From contig CAMYKZ010000027.1 of assembly GCA_947259045.1 (NCBI GenBank), positions 1 through 64,000 of the forward strand: a DNA stretch of 64,000 nt, in the 5' to 3' direction. Under the pieces are notes generated by a model. It made no database searches and was not told the DNA's origin. It saw only the letters and a list, made by a program, of their open reading frames with translations. Every line of letters starts with the position of its first letter. Within the stretch, counting starts at the first letter, position 1. The stretch is from an uncultured Afifella sp. (GTDB taxonomy: Bacteria > Pseudomonadota > Alphaproteobacteria > Rhizobiales > Afifellaceae). Made by a program: the position numbers and the translations under genes. Shown here one piece after another: positions 26,963 through 37,122 of the stretch.

Positions 26963-29900
26963 CTATTCCGCCGCTGCCGCTTGCGTCCGCGCCTGTTCCA
27001 TTTCCATCAACGCCCGGCGGTATTCCACCGGCATGATCTTGACGAATTTCGGCCGGAAGGTTTCCCAATTGTCGAGAATGTGCTGCGCCCGCGCCGAGCC
27101 GGTATAATGATGATGATTGGAAATCAGCTGATAAAGCCGTTCCTCGTCATGTCCGGTCATGTCGGATGTGACGTCGACGCGGCCGTGATGCTCGATATCG
27201 CCACCGTGATGGTGCAGCGATTCCAGCAGATCGTCTTCTTCGGGAACCGGTTCCAGATCGACCATGGCCAGATTGCAGCGGGCGGCAAAATCGCCGGCTT
27301 CATCAAGCACATAGGCGATCCCGCCCGACATGCCGGCTGCGAAATTACGCCCGGTCTGGCCGATGACGACAACAACGCCGCCGGTCATATATTCGCAGCC
27401 ATGGTCGCCGACACCTTCGACAACCGCGACCGCGCCTGAATTGCGGACGCCGAACCGTTCACCGGCGACGCCGCCGAAATAGCATTCGCCGTCGGTGGCG
27501 CCATAAAGCACGGTATTGCCGACAATGATCGATTCGTCCGGCTTGATCTGTTTTGCGTTTTTCGACGGATAGATGACGATCCGGCCGCCGGAGAGCCCCT
27601 TGCCGACATAATCGTTGGCGTCGCCTTCAAGCTCCATCGTGACGCCCTTGGCAAGCCAGGCGCCGAAGCTCTGGCCGGCGGTGCCGGTCAGTTTGATGTG
27701 CACGGCATCGTCGGGCAGGCCGTCCTGGCCGTGATGTCTGGCGATTTCGCCCGAAAGCATGGCGCCCGCCGTTCTGTCGGTGTTGCCGATGTCGATCGCG
27801 ATTTGCACAGCCTTGCCGTCGTGGATGGCGGGCGCGGCCTGCTCGATCAGCTTGCGGTCGAGAATATCGTCGATCTGATGTTTCTGGACTTCGGAATTGT
27901 AGATTGCTTTCGGGTCATCGCAATCTGGCTTGTAGAACAGGCGGGTAAAGTCGAGGCCGTTTGCCTTCCAGTGCCGGATTGCAGCATTGCGGTCGAGCAT
28001 GTGGATCTGGCCGACCATTTCGGCGACCGTGCGGAAGCCCATTTCGGCCATCAAAGCGCGGACTTCTTCCGCCACGAAGAAGAAATAGTTGATCACATGT
28101 TCTGGCGTGCCGGTAAAACGCTTGCGCAGAACCGGGTCCTGGGTGGCGATGCCGACCGGGCAGGTGTTGAGATGGCACTTGCGCATCATGATACAGCCTG
28201 CGGCGATCAAAGGCGCGGTGGCGAAACCGAATTCGTCGGCGCCGAGCAGCAGGCCGACAACAACGTCGCGCCCGGTGCGCACGCCGCCATCCACCTGGAC
28301 GGCGATGCGCGAGCGCAGGCCGTTTTCCACCAGGGTCTGATGCGTCTCCGCAAGACCGATTTCCCACGGGCTGCCGGCATGTTTGATGGAGGTGAGGGGG
28401 CTTGCGCCGGTACCGCCCTCAAAGCCCGCAATCGTGACATGATCGGCGCGCGCCTTCGAAACGCCGGCGGCGACGGTGCCGACGCCCACTTCCGATCCGA
28501 GTTTGACGGAAATATCGGCCTGCGGGTTGACGTTTTTCAGGTCGAAAATCAGCTGCGCCAGATCCTCGATGGAATAGATGTCATGGTGGGGCGGCGGCGA
28601 AATCAGTCCGACGCCGGGCGTCGAATGGCGTACCTTGGCAATCACCGCGTCGACCTTGTGGCCGGGCAGCTGTCCGCCTTCGCCGGGCTTGGCGCCCTGC
28701 ACCATCTTGATCTGGATCATGTCGGAATTGACGAGATATTCCGCCGTCACGCCGAACCGCCCGGAGGCGACCTGCTTGATGGCGGAACGCATGGAATCGC
28801 CGTTCGGCATCGGCACGAACCGGTCGGATTCCTCACCGCCTTCGCCGGTGTTCGACTTGCCGCCGATCCGGTTCATGGCAATCGCCAGCGTGGTGTGCGC
28901 TTCGCGGCTGATGGAGCCGTAAGACATGGCCCCGGTGGAGAACCGCCGGACAATGTCGGCTGCCGGTTCGACCTCGTCGAGCGGCACCGGCTTGCGTCCG
29001 TCATCTTCCGCGTTCTTGATGTTGAACAGGCCGCGCAATGTGAGCAGCTGCTCGTTCTGCTCGTTGATGGCGGATGCGAATTCCCTGTATTTGTCGGGCA
29101 GATTGCCGCGCACCGCGTGTTGCAGCGACGCAACCACCGGCGCCGTCCAGGCATGGGCCTCGCCGCGTATGCGCTGGGCATATTCGCCGCCAATGTCGAG
29201 CGAACGACGCAAAACCGGCGAATCGCCGAAAGCATCCTTGTGCCGCTGTACGGTTTCTTCTGCAATTTCAGACAGCCCGACACCCTCGATCATCGTTGCC
29301 GTGCCGAAGAAGAATTCCTTGACGAAGCCGCTCGACAGGCCGACCGCATCGAAAATCTGCGCGCCGCAATAGGATTGATATGTCGAGATGCCCATCTTCG
29401 ACATGACTTTCAAAAGGCCCTTGCCGATCGACTTGATAAAGCGCTGAACGATTTCGGTTTCGTCGACCACATCCGGGAACGCGCCGGCGGCATGCTGGTC
29501 GAGCAGCGTCTCGAACGCCAGATAGGGGTTGATCGCTTCCGCGCCATAACCTGCCAGCACGCAGAAATGGTGCACTTCACGGGCCTCGCCGGTTTCCACG
29601 ACAATGCCGACGGAAGTCCTCAGGCCCTTGCGTATGAGGTGATGATGCACGGCGGCGGTCGCCAGAAGGGCCGGGATGGCGATCCGGTTGCCGCTGACCA
29701 GCCGGTCGGACAGGATGATGATATTGTAGCCGTCAAGGACAGCCTTTTCCGCCCGTTCGCAGAGGCGGTGAATGGCGAATTCCATGCCTTCAGTGCCCTT
29801 GTCGAAGCTGTAGGTGATGTCCAGCGTCTGGGTCTGGAAGGCATTGTCGGCGATATCGCCGATCGCCCTGATCTTCTCAAGATCCGTATTGGTCAGGATC

Positions 29901-31672
29901 GGCTGGCGTACTTCCAGCCGCTTGCTTTCCGACAGGCCGCCAACGTCGAAAAGGTTCGGGCGCGGACCGATGAACGACACCAGGCTCATGACGATCTCTT
30001 CGCGGATCGGATCGATCGGCGGGTTGGTCACCTGGGCGAAGTTCTGCTTGAAATAGGTATAGAGCAGCTTGGATTTGTCGGACAATACAGAGACCGGCGT
30101 ATCGGTTCCCATGGAACCGATGGCTTCCTGGCCGGTGGTCGCCATCGGCGACATCAGCAGTTTCAGATCTTCCAGCGTGTAGCCGAAGGCCTGCTGACGG
30201 TCGAGCAGGGAGGCGTTTGTCGCCGGCGCGCTTGCGCCTACGGCCGGCAGGTCTTCCAGTACGATCTGCGTCCTGGCCAGCCAGCGGCCGTAAGGGTTGG
30301 CTCCCGACAGGCGGGCCTTGAGCTCCGTATCGTCAATGATCCGGCCTTCATCCATGTCAATCAGCAGCATCTTGCCGGGCTGCAGCCGCCATTTCTTGAT
30401 GATCCGATCCTCAGCAACCGGCAAAACGCCGGCTTCCGATGCCATGATGACATGGTCGTCATCGGTGACGATATAACGGGCCGGGCGCAAGCCGTTGCGG
30501 TCGAGCGTCGCGCCGATCTGCCGGCCGTCGGTAAAGGCGACGGCGGCGGGGCCGTCCCACGGTTCCATCAGGGCGGCGTGATATTCGTAAAACGCCTTGC
30601 GATCGGAATCCATCAGCGGATTGCCGGCCCAGGCTTCCGGCACCAGCGTCATCGCCGCGTGGGCAAGCTCGTACTCATAGGAGATCGGCCACAATTTCTC
30701 GATATCGTCACCGAACAGGGGCGAGGATACGGACGCCTGGCGCGCCGCCATCCAGTTGACATTGCCGCGCAGCGTATTGATTTCGCCGTTATGGGCGACC
30801 ATCCGGTAGGGGTGGGCCAGTTTCCAGGACGGGAACGTGTTGGTGGAAAACCGCTGATGCACCAGCGCCATCGCGGAGACGAACTCCGGGTCATGCAGAT
30901 CGTGGTAATATTCCGCCAGCTGGTGGGCCAGGAACATACCCTTGTAGACGATGGTCCGCGACGACATGGAAACGATGTAAAACCCGTTGTCGTCGCCGTC
31001 GGTTTCCTTATGGACAATGTTGGAAATCACCTTGCGCAGGATGAACAGCTTGCGTTCGAAGGCGTTGTCATCTGTCGCGCCGCCAAGATCACCGCCGGCA
31101 ATAAAGGCCTGACGATGCACGGGTTCCGCGGCGATGACCGTTTTCGACTGGGCGCTGTTGTCGACCGGAACCGTGCGCCAGCCGAGCAGTTTCTGACCTT
31201 CGGCTTCAACCGCCTGTTCAACCAGTTCCTCACAATGGCGCCGCAACGCCTCGTCCTGCGGCATGAAGAACCAGCCGACGCCATAGCTGCCGGCCGGAGG
31301 CAGGTCAAAACCGTCGTTCTTGCATTCGCGGGCGAAGAATTCGTGCGGGATCTGCAACAGCATCCCGGCGCCGTCACCCATCAGCGGATCGGCGCCTGTG
31401 GCGCCGCGATGGGTCAGGTTTTCAAGGATCTGCAGGCCGCTTTCAACAATGTAACGCGAACGGCCGTCTTTCAGGTTGGCGATGAAACCAACGCCACAGG
31501 CATCATGGTCATTGCGCCGGTCATACAGGCCAGGGACCGGACCGGTGACGGCAATTGCAGACGCGCCGGATCTGGTCTGCCGGGCTGTACGCTCCAGCGC
31601 TGAACGGGCTGCGGCTTTGCGGCTGTTGCGCCGCGGATTGGCATTGGCCTGTCTGTTCATGTCCACCCTCAT
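26963..31672 (-). CDS. gltB: Glutamate synthase (NADPH) large subunit
   Basis: The protein of about 1,570 residues has the class II glutaminase domain, whose catalytic Cys (residue 59 in DACGVGF) becomes N-terminal after removal of a propeptide. It then has the central domain, the FMN-binding synthase domain with GEGGE and the 3Fe-4S cluster [13 protein letters not shown], and the C-terminal beta-helix ([21 protein letters not shown]). A basic stretch precedes the catalytic Cys. An ATG four codons later (31660) is equally possible as start. Together with GltD it assimilates ammonia via glutamine. Confidence 0.96.
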   Translation of the reverse strand: MRVDMNRQANANPRRNSRKAAARSALERTARQTRSGASAIAVTGPVPGLYDRRNDHDACGVGFIANLKDGRSRYIVESGLQILENLTHRGATGADPLMGDGAGMLLQIPHEFFARECKNDGFDLPPAGSYGVGWFFMPQDEALRRHCEELVEQAVEAEGQKLLGWRTVPVDNSAQSKTVIAAEPVHRQAFIAGGDLGGATDDNAFERKLFILRKVISNIVHKETDGDDNGFYIVSMSSRTIVYKGMFLAHQLAEYYHDLHDPEFVSAMALVHQRFSTNTFPSWKLAHPYRMVAHNGEINTLRGNVNWMAARQASVSSPLFGDDIEKLWPISYEYELAHAAMTLVPEAWAGNPLMDSDRKAFYEYHAALMEPWDGPAAVAFTDGRQIGATLDRNGLRPARYIVTDDDHVIMASEAGVLPVAEDRIIKKWRLQPGKMLLIDMDEGRIIDDTELKARLSGANPYGRWLARTQIVLEDLPAVGASAPATNASLLDRQQAFGYTLEDLKLLMSPMATTGQEAIGSMGTDTPVSVLSDKSKLLYTYFKQNFAQVTNPPIDPIREEIVMSLVSFIGPRPNLFDVGGLSESKRLEVRQPILTNTDLEKIRAIGDIADNAFQTQTLDITYSFDKGTEGMEFAIHRLCERAEKAVLDGYNIIILSDRLVSGNRIAIPALLATAAVHHHLIRKGLRTSVGIVVETGEAREVHHFCVLAGYGAEAINPYLAFETLLDQHAAGAFPDVVDETEIVQRFIKSIGKGLLKVMSKMGISTYQSYCGAQIFDAVGLSSGFVKEFFFGTATMIEGVGLSEIAEETVQRHKDAFGDSPVLRRSLDIGGEYAQRIRGEAHAWTAPVVASLQHAVRGNLPDKYREFASAINEQNEQLLTLRGLFNIKNAEDDGRKPVPLDEVEPAADIVRRFSTGAMSYGSISREAHTTLAIAMNRIGGKSNTGEGGEESDRFVPMPNGDSMRSAIKQVASGRFGVTAEYLVNSDMIQIKMVQGAKPGEGGQLPGHKVDAVIAKVRHSTPGVGLISPPPHHDIYSIEDLAQLIFDLKNVNPQADISVKLGSEVGVGTVAAGVSKARADHVTIAGFEGGTGASPLTSIKHAGSPWEIGLAETHQTLVENGLRSRIAVQVDGGVRTGRDVVVGLLLGADEFGFATAPLIAAGCIMMRKCHLNTCPVGIATQDPVLRKRFTGTPEHVINYFFFVAEEVRALMAEMGFRTVAEMVGQIHMLDRNAAIRHWKANGLDFTRLFYKPDCDDPKAIYNSEVQKHQIDDILDRKLIEQAAPAIHDGKAVQIAIDIGNTDRTAGAMLSGEIARHHGQDGLPDDAVHIKLTGTAGQSFGAWLAKGVTMELEGDANDYVGKGLSGGRIVIYPSKNAKQIKPDESIIVGNTVLYGATDGECYFGGVAGERFGVRNSGAVAVVEGVGDHGCEYMTGGVVVVIGQTGRNFAAGMSGGIAYVLDEAGDFAARCNLAMVDLEPVPEEDDLLESLHHHGGDIEHHGRVDVTSDMTGHDEERLYQLISNHHHYTGSARAQHILDNWETFRPKFVKIMPVEYRRALMEMEQARTQAAAAE

Positions 31673-32521
31673 TCATCCGTCACAAACCGGCGTCAGCCGA
31701 TCAGATTTCCTGGCGGCTGTCGCCGCAATCAACCGGCCGGAATTCGGGACACCTGTCCCGAGGCCGGGTCGCATCCTTGATGCGGCTCGAGCGACGGTGC
31801 GAAAACACCTCAGCTCTGTTAGCGGAGGCCAGAAGTGCCTGGCTGAATCCGACTGGCATGGTCGATCATGCCGGTTGGTTTCAAATCTCGAAATCGCCGT
31901 GATGACTTTAGCGCATCGGCCAGTCGCGGTCAGCGGCAAACTTCGAAACGAAATTATAGGACAGGATGACTGTCCTTTATCGCCGCGAGATTTACAAATT
32001 TTTCGCTAATGAGCAAGCGGCAAACGTGCAAATCGCGAAACAAACCGCCGCAAACCGTTGCGCTACTGCGACAAATTAACGATTTCCGGAGGCCGCAGAC
32101 TGTGCGCCGATCAGTCATCGATCACTGACCGGTCACCGGCTGCTCACTGTTCTGTGATTCGTCATTCCAGTCGGGAATTCCCATCTTAATGGTCTGGCAA
32201 ACCCGCTCCGTGTTGCGGGGTTGCGTCAAAGATCCGCTCGCCTGATGCCTGTCGCCCCCATGTGCAGGGCGGGCGGATCACCTTTCAGACCCCCGAGAAC
32301 AGGCGTCCGAGAACCGCCCCCTGCAATCAAGTTCTGCGCTCACTGGAATCCGGCGGAGATTGCGTCCGGCACCGCGATCACGCAAACGTTACACCTGCGT
32401 CAATCTTTGGTCGCAGATATGTCATTTCCATTTGAAGCGCCGAATTGCATTTATCTCGTCGTGGCGCGGCGGGGTCGCCGTGTCAGTTTAACCGAACGAA
32501 TTAAACAAGAGGATTCATTCA
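31673..32521. other. Long intergenic region upstream of gltB and of the bufferin operon
   Basis: In 849 bases between two divergent operons I find no convincing gene. It must hold both promoters. One notable element is CGGGACACCTGTCCCG at 31745-31760, with perfect seven-base arms, placed about 75-90 bases before gltB; it could be an operator. A GC-rich imperfect hairpin (AACCCGC...GCGGGGTT) lies near 32199-32221. GAGGA at 32511-32515 is the ribosome site of the precursor gene. A small RNA here cannot be excluded. Confidence 0.5.
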
Positions 32522-32824
32522 ATGTCCACAACGACCAAATCGATGACCGCTCTCGCACTTGCAGGTGCGGTTGCCACTGCACTGAGCGCAGTTTCCATTT
32601 CCGGCTCTGCCGAAGCTGCCGAGAACGAAAAATGTTACGGCGTTGCAATGGCCGGTCAGAATGACTGCAAGGCCGGTGCCGGCACGACATGTGCAGGTAC
32701 GTCGACAGTTGATTATCAGGGCAATGCCTGGAAGGCTGTTGCCGAGGGCACCTGCACGACAATGGAACTGCCTGATGGCCGCATGGGTTCGCTGGAAGAG
32801 CTCGATCGCGACCTTCCGTCCTGA
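32522..32824 (+). CDS. bufA1: Bufferin precursor peptide (DUF2282, BufA1/GigP-like)
   Basis: The 100-residue exported peptide has a signal peptide of about 33 residues (ending SGSAEAA) and a core with four cysteines, at 38, 49, 57 and 78, in the family motifs [24 protein letters not shown] and GTC. DUF2282 proteins are precursors of bufferins: ribosomal peptides whose cysteines are partly turned into thiooxazole groups by the adjacent DUF692 enzyme so that they bind copper in the periplasm. The gene leads a four-gene operon and has a GAGGA ribosome site. The function is taken from the family; no metal data exist for this copy. Confidence 0.9.
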   Translation: MSTTTKSMTALALAGAVATALSAVSISGSAEAAENEKCYGVAMAGQNDCKAGAGTTCAGTSTVDYQGNAWKAVAEGTCTTMELPDGRMGSLEELDRDLPS

Positions 32825-32858
32825 CAACCGATCTCCAACAACGAGACCTTATCGGACC

Positions 32859-33824
32859 ATGAAGACAAAAACGCCTCCCAAGCTGCCGTCTCGCCTGTCA
32901 TCTGGCCCATCTTCCGGCCTGACTTCTGGCCTGACTTCTGGGCTGGCCGGCAATCATGGTTCGGATATTCTGCCGGTCCCCGCTCGCGCGGGGGTCGGTC
33001 TGAAGGCGGATCATTATCGCGATATTCTCGATACCAGCCCCGATATCGGCTGGTTCGAAGTTCATCCGGAAAATTATATGGGCGCCGGCGGTCCGCCGCA
33101 TCGTTATCTCGGTGAGATCCGCGAAAAATACCCGTTGTCGTTACATGGCGTCGGCCTGTCGATCGGCGCCGACCGGGCGCTGGATACCGACCATGTCGCC
33201 AGGCTGAGAGACCTGGTTGACCGCTACCGGCCGGCGCTCGTATCTGAGCATCTGGCCTGGTCGACCCACGAGACCTCGTTCCTGAATGATCTGCTGCCGG
33301 TTCCCTATACCGAAGAAGCGCTTGGGCGGGTTGCCGACCATGTCGCACAGGTGCAGGACGCGCTTGGACGGCAGATCCTGATTGAAAATCCCTCGACTTA
33401 CGTGGTGTTTGAATCCAGCACGATGAGCGAGACCGATTTTCTCAACGCGATTGTCGAGCGCAGCGGCTGCGGCCTGCTGCTCGATGTCAACAATGTCTTT
33501 GTTTCCGCGACCAATCACGGTTTCAGCCCGGAATTCTATATCGATACGTTTCCAGTGGAACATGTCGGCGAGATCCACCTTGGCGGTCACGCCGAAGACG
33601 AAGACGAAGCCGGATATCCGCTGCTGATCGATGCCCATGACAGGGCCGTCGTCGATCCGGTTTGGGCGCTTTACCGGCGCACAATCGGCCGCTGCGGCCC
33701 GACCGCCACGCTGATTGAGTGGGACAATGATATTCCCGCCTGGCCTGAGCTTCTTGCCGAAGCCCAATGTGCCGATGCAATCATCTCCGAAGCCGCACAA
33801 GGAGCCTGCCATGCCGCTGCATGA
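32859..33824 (+). CDS. bufB: Multinuclear non-haem iron oxidase, DUF692 (BufB/GigA-like)
   Basis: This TIM-barrel enzyme (MNIO family) modifies cysteines of the precursor peptide in the cytoplasm before export. Candidate iron ligands are visible: His96 in SLHGVG, Glu130-His131 in SEHLAW, Glu176 in IENPST, Asp209 and Asn211 in LDVNN, His220, His240 and His244 in EIHLGGH, Asp258-His260, and Glu287 in IEWDN. The protein has 321 residues; the ATG at 32859 is the only good start, leaving a 40-residue Ser/Gly/Leu-rich extension before the barrel that is unusual for the family. It starts 34 bases after bufA1 and overlaps bufC by 14. Confidence 0.92.
   Translation: MKTKTPPKLPSRLSSGPSSGLTSGLTSGLAGNHGSDILPVPARAGVGLKADHYRDILDTSPDIGWFEVHPENYMGAGGPPHRYLGEIREKYPLSLHGVGLSIGADRALDTDHVARLRDLVDRYRPALVSEHLAWSTHETSFLNDLLPVPYTEEALGRVADHVAQVQDALGRQILIENPSTYVVFESSTMSETDFLNAIVERSGCGLLLDVNNVFVSATNHGFSPEFYIDTFPVEHVGEIHLGGHAEDEDEAGYPLLIDAHDRAVVDPVWALYRRTIGRCGPTATLIEWDNDIPAWPELLAEAQCADAIISEAAQGACHAAA
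32895..32942 (+). repeat. Four 12-base tandem repeats in the 5' end of bufB
   Basis: Four units of 12 bases (CTGTCATCTGGC, CCATCTTCCGGC, CTGACTTCTGGC, CTGACTTCTGGG) encode [12 protein letters not shown] and LTSG. The last two copies differ by one base. The reading frame is kept for any copy number, so the linker length can vary without breaking the enzyme. Confidence 0.9.
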
Positions 33825-34569
33825 CAGCCAGGCGGTCTTCGCCAAAGCATTGCTCGACCCCGACGCCGAAATGCCCGATGACATTCGCGGCCGCGACGGG
33901 CAGAAATCGGAAAAACGGTTCTCCGTCTACCGCAACAATGTCACGGTGTCGCTGGTGGAGGCGCTGGTCGCGACATTCCCGGCAACCGTGCGCATCGTCG
34001 GGGAAGAATTTTTCCGCGCCGCGGCTTCGATTTATGTACGCCAGGATCCGCCGAAGAGCCCGGTACTGATTTCCTATGGCACTGGTTTCCCGGATTTCCT
34101 GCAAACGTTCGAGCCGGCCCGGGGCCTGCCCTATCTGCCCGATGTCGCGCGCATCGAAATGGCCTGGGTGGAAGCCTATCACGCAGCCGACAGGCCGATC
34201 CTGCAGGCCGATGCGATCGCCGCCATTGCACCTGAAGCACTTGGCGATATCCGTTTTAAGGTCCATTCTTCGACCCACATTATCCGCTCGTCATATCCGA
34301 TTGTCACAATCTGGACCATGAACCGCAGCGGCGAGCCGCGCCCGGTCGATATGAGCATTTCAGAATCGGCTCTGGTGACCCGTCCGGCCATGGATGTCGA
34401 AGTTCGAAATCTGCCGCAGGGCGGCGGCACGTTCCTGCATGAACTGGCAAACGGCGCCACACTTGGCGAGGCCGCTGAACGGGCAGCAGCCAGCCATCCG
34501 CAATTCGATCTTGCCGGGAATATTTCCGGTCTTCTGGAAGCCGGCGTTTTCAGCCGGATCCTGTCCTGA
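33811..34569 (+). CDS. bufC: DUF2063 partner protein (BufC/GigB-like)
   Basis: The 252-residue cytoplasmic protein has the DUF2063 N-terminal domain (labelled putative DNA-binding in Pfam) with the typical [22 protein letters not shown] near residue 37 and the segment [20 protein letters not shown]. In bufferin and related MNIO systems this protein binds the enzyme and the precursor, acting as a recognition partner rather than a regulator. The ATG at 33811 has AAGGAG seven bases before it and lies inside the end of bufB, indicating coupled translation. Confidence 0.9.
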   Translation: MPLHDSQAVFAKALLDPDAEMPDDIRGRDGQKSEKRFSVYRNNVTVSLVEALVATFPATVRIVGEEFFRAAASIYVRQDPPKSPVLISYGTGFPDFLQTFEPARGLPYLPDVARIEMAWVEAYHAADRPILQADAIAAIAPEALGDIRFKVHSSTHIIRSSYPIVTIWTMNRSGEPRPVDMSISESALVTRPAMDVEVRNLPQGGGTFLHELANGATLGEAAERAAASHPQFDLAGNISGLLEAGVFSRILS

Positions 34570-34601
34570 AATCAATTTATCGCCGAGAGGGAGGGTGAAC
34601 A

Positions 34602-35105
34602 ATGTCCGATGCGGCACATACTGAAATGTCCGAGGCATCCGGCGGGATTGCCGGGTTGGTCAGATGGGCAAACAATCTGCTCGCATCGGTTCCCCCGTCA
34701 CTGTCGCTGCTTGCGCTCCGAATTGCCCTGGCGGTACCGTTCCTGAAATCAGGATGGCTCAAGTGGGACGGGTTTCTGACACTGTCTGCGGGCGCGGAAT
34801 ATGTATTCCAGGATGAATTCAAGCTGCACATATTCGGTGCGCAATATCCCTATCCGTTTCCGCTGACATTCGCGTTCATGGCCGGAATTGCGGAAATCTG
34901 CCTGCCAATCCTGCTGATTCTCGGGCTCGGCACCCGGTTTGCCGCCTTCGGCCTGTTGATCATGACCGGTGTCATCCAGCTGACCGTGCCGGAAGGCTGG
35001 GCGAATTTTCATCTGCCCTGGGCCGCGATGGCATTGGCGCTGGTCGTCTATGGCAGTGGTAAATTTGCGGTTGATCCGGTCATTGGCCTGGAATCGAAAC
35101 GCTGA
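34602..35105 (+). CDS. DoxX-family membrane protein of the bufferin operon (GigT-like)
   Basis: The 167-residue inner-membrane protein has four predicted helices: around residues 32-50 (SLSLLALRIALAVPFLKSG), 85-105, 110-127 and 135-152. The DoxX wording FMAGIAEICLPILLILGLGTRFAA is present. GAGAGGGAGGG sits just before the ATG. DoxX proteins close many bufferin operons, where a redox role linked to the quinone pool or to peptide maturation has been proposed. It starts 32 bases after bufC. Confidence 0.85.
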   Translation: MSDAAHTEMSEASGGIAGLVRWANNLLASVPPSLSLLALRIALAVPFLKSGWLKWDGFLTLSAGAEYVFQDEFKLHIFGAQYPYPFPLTFAFMAGIAEICLPILLILGLGTRFAAFGLLIMTGVIQLTVPEGWANFHLPWAAMALALVVYGSGKFAVDPVIGLESKR

Positions 35106-35222
35106 ATAATCTTCAGGCCGGATATTGTTCAGGCTGCCCGCGGCGTTCGTGCGCCAGCCTGTTTTATTCGCGCCGCGACTCTTTGCTTGCCTTGCCGGTC
35201 GGGACGCGGCTAATCCTCAGCA

Positions 35223-36269
35223 ATGTACTTTGCCAGCGACAATTGGGCCGGCGCGGCCCCGCAGATCGTCGAAGCCATTGCGCGTGAGGCGCAATGTTTC
35301 GGCAGCGCCTATGGAACCAGCGATCTCGACAGATCCGTCGAGGCATCGTTCAACGACCTATTCGAACGCGAGGTGGCGGTTTTTTTCGTCGCCACGGGGA
35401 CGGCGGCGAACTCGCTGGCGCTGGCTTCGCTGAACAGGCCCGGCGGCGCGGTGTTCTGCCATTGCGACAGCCATATCGAAGTGGATGAGTGCGGTGCTGT
35501 CGGTTTCCAGACCAGCGGTGCGCGGCTGATCCCGCTGCCAGGCAGTCTGGGCAAGTTCGGTGCGGGCGATCTTGAGCGCGCGATAGAACCATTTTCGCCC
35601 GATTTCGTTCATGGCGGCCAGCCGATGGCGGTCAGCCTGACCCAGGCGACCGAAGTCGGCACCACCTATTCCATTGATGAAATCAGCGCCATCTCGGAGA
35701 TCGCAAAAGCTCATCAGCTGCCGTTGCATATGGACGGCGCGCGATTTGCCAATGCGCTGATCGATCTCGATGTCTCGCCGGCGGACATGAGCTGGCGCGC
35801 CGGTGTTGATATCCTGTCGTTCGGCGCCACCAAGAATGGCTGCGTCGCTGCCGAAGCGATTGTTGTCTTCGATCCGCACAAGGCGCAGCAGATCCCGTTC
35901 CTGCGCATGCGCGCGGGGCACCTGTTTTCCAAAATGCGGTTCGTATCGGCGCAGTTCGAGGCCTATCTGAAAGACGGGCTTTGGCTTGATATGGCAGGCC
36001 ACGCCAACCGGATGGCGGATCGGCTGCGCGAGGTGATCGGATCTTCCAACAGGGCGCGTCTGGCATGGCCGACGCGGGCGAACGAGGTATTCGTCGCGAT
36101 GCCGGGGCCGTTGGCGGAACAATTGCGCGCCAACGGGGCGCAGTTTCACGATTGGTCGCACGCTGATGGATTCCAGCCCTCAGACGATGAGGTACAGGTC
36201 CGGCTGGTGACGAGCTTTGCAACCCAAGCCGACCATATCGAAACATTTGCGAAGCATCTCGATCACTGA
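35223..36269 (+). CDS. ltaE: Low-specificity L-threonine aldolase (PLP enzyme)
   Basis: The 348-residue fold-type I PLP enzyme cleaves threonine or allo-threonine to glycine and acetaldehyde. Visible are FASDNWAGAAP at the start, the substrate loop AYGTSDLDRSVE, cofactor-binding ATGTAANSLAL, HMDGARFANAL with the PLP-binding Asp, and the Schiff-base Lys in LSFGATKNG. It is a single gene between the bufferin operon and the heat-shock gene, with a strong hairpin after it. Confidence 0.9.
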   Translation: MYFASDNWAGAAPQIVEAIAREAQCFGSAYGTSDLDRSVEASFNDLFEREVAVFFVATGTAANSLALASLNRPGGAVFCHCDSHIEVDECGAVGFQTSGARLIPLPGSLGKFGAGDLERAIEPFSPDFVHGGQPMAVSLTQATEVGTTYSIDEISAISEIAKAHQLPLHMDGARFANALIDLDVSPADMSWRAGVDILSFGATKNGCVAAEAIVVFDPHKAQQIPFLRMRAGHLFSKMRFVSAQFEAYLKDGLWLDMAGHANRMADRLREVIGSSNRARLAWPTRANEVFVAMPGPLAEQLRANGAQFHDWSHADGFQPSDDEVQVRLVTSFATQADHIETFAKHLDH

Positions 36270-36292
36270 GCCTGTTCCAGGCCCGTGACAAA

Positions 36293-36322
36293 ACTGAAAA
36301 GCGCCCGGGTTTCCCCGGGCGC
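36293..36322 (-). terminator. Terminator of hsp20, possibly used from both sides
   Basis: GCGCCCGGG (36301-36309) pairs perfectly with CCCGGGCGC (36314-36322) across a four-base loop. On the minus strand TTTTCAGTTTTG follows, a good T run for the hsp20 transcript. On the plus strand the T run is weak, but the stem may also stop the aldolase transcript. Confidence 0.85.
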
Positions 36323-36354
36323 CCTTAATGGTCAGAACGTTGGCATCAGGCAGA

Positions 36355-36816
36355 TTAAGCCGCTTTGGCTTCAATCTGTTTGGCGCCTGTTGCCGAAATG
36401 GCAATCTTGCGCGGTTTCATGGCTTCCGGAATCTCGCGTACGAGATCGATATGGAGCAGGCCGTTCTCAAGGCTCGCGCCTTCCACCTCGACATGATCCG
36501 CCAACTGGAAGCGGCGCTCGAAAGAGCGGGCGGCAATGCCGCGGTGAAGGACTTCCCGGCCTTCGCCGTCTTCCTGTTCTGCTTTCTGAGCCTTGATGGT
36601 CAGAACGCTTTCCTTCGTTTCAATGTCGATGTCCTGATCGCCAAAACCGGCAACCGCCATGGTGATACGGTAGGTGTCATCACCCGTTCGCTCGATATTA
36701 TAGGGCGGATAACCCGGTGTGCCCGCTTCGCCATTTGGCAATGCATCAAGCATTGAGAAAAGCCGGTCAAAGCCGACGGTGGAACGATAAAGGGGGCTCA
36801 AATCATAGTGACGCAT
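36355..36816 (-). CDS. ibpA: Small heat-shock protein (Hsp20/IbpA family)
   Basis: The 153-residue alpha-crystallin-type holdase binds unfolding proteins in the cytoplasm. It starts MRHYDLSPLYRSTVGFDRLF, typical of IbpA, with the alpha-crystallin domain from about residue 38 to 130 (YRITMAVAGFGDQDIDIE ... RSFERRFQLADHVEV, SLENGLLHIDL) and the IPEAMKPRKI tail that carries the oligomerisation motif. The ATG at 36816 is preceded by AAGGAG. A frame to 36879 is open, but its extra residues lie in the thermometer leader. A heat-shock promoter and a ROSE-like leader sit directly upstream. Confidence 0.93.
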   Translation of the reverse strand: MRHYDLSPLYRSTVGFDRLFSMLDALPNGEAGTPGYPPYNIERTGDDTYRITMAVAGFGDQDIDIETKESVLTIKAQKAEQEDGEGREVLHRGIAARSFERRFQLADHVEVEGASLENGLLHIDLVREIPEAMKPRKIAISATGAKQIEAKAA

Positions 36817-36930
36817 AGTTCTGTTCTCCTTGGTGAGCAACATATTGCGGATCGATGGCCGGTTCACCTCCGCTGACACGGATTATCGGCTGAACAAACC
36901 ATCCTCTTCAGGCCCGTTTTTGGCGCCTGC
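36817..36930 (-). ncRNA. ROSE-type RNA thermometer in the hsp20 leader
   Basis: Just before the ATG the RNA reads GUUGCUC-ACCAAG-GAGAAC: GUU pairs with AAC and CUC with GAG, leaving one bulged G, while the ribosome site AAGGAG lies in the loop and stem. This UUGCU motif with a bulged G opposite the Shine-Dalgarno is the signature of ROSE elements that control small heat-shock genes in rhizobia. The 5' edge is set by the predicted start of transcription; inner helices of the upstream part were not folded in full. Confidence 0.75.
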
Positions 36931-36937
36931 AATAGCT

Positions 36938-36966
36938 AAATGGTGATGCTTTTCAGGCGGTTCAAG
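36938..36966 (-). promoter_or_regulatory. RpoH (sigma-32) type promoter for hsp20
   Basis: CTTGAA (36961-36966) followed after 15 bases by CACCATTT (36938-36945) fits the heat-shock consensus CTTGAA / CCCCATnT with one mismatch. It would start the mRNA near 36930 and give a leader of about 110 bases, the usual size for a ROSE leader. The remaining bases to 37122 show no gene. Confidence 0.7.
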
Positions 36967-37122
36967 CCCTTATCCATGGCGACGAAAAACGAATTATCCG
37001 GATTTCTGAACCGAATATGAACAGCGCCTTCCGACAGCGTTCAGGTTGCCGCCGCTAATTTGCATCCAACGTGATCGGACACCGGGAACCGGGCCATCAC
37101 GAAAACATTGAGGAGAGACACC

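Noticed and set aside
27698-31603. A 1,301-codon open frame on the plus strand opposite gltB
   Set aside because: It lies entirely antisense to a clear glutamate synthase gene; long antisense frames are usual in GC-rich codon-biased DNA, and it has no domain-like wording or ribosome site.
32380-32521. An ECF sigma factor promoter for the bufferin operon
   Set aside because: I looked for a -35/-10 pair of the ECF type; GTTACA and CGTC elements near 32390-32403 are too close together to form one, so no promoter is called.
32895-32942. Tandem repeats as a CRISPR-like array
   Set aside because: The units are 12 bases with no spacers and encode an in-frame Ser/Gly-rich linker.
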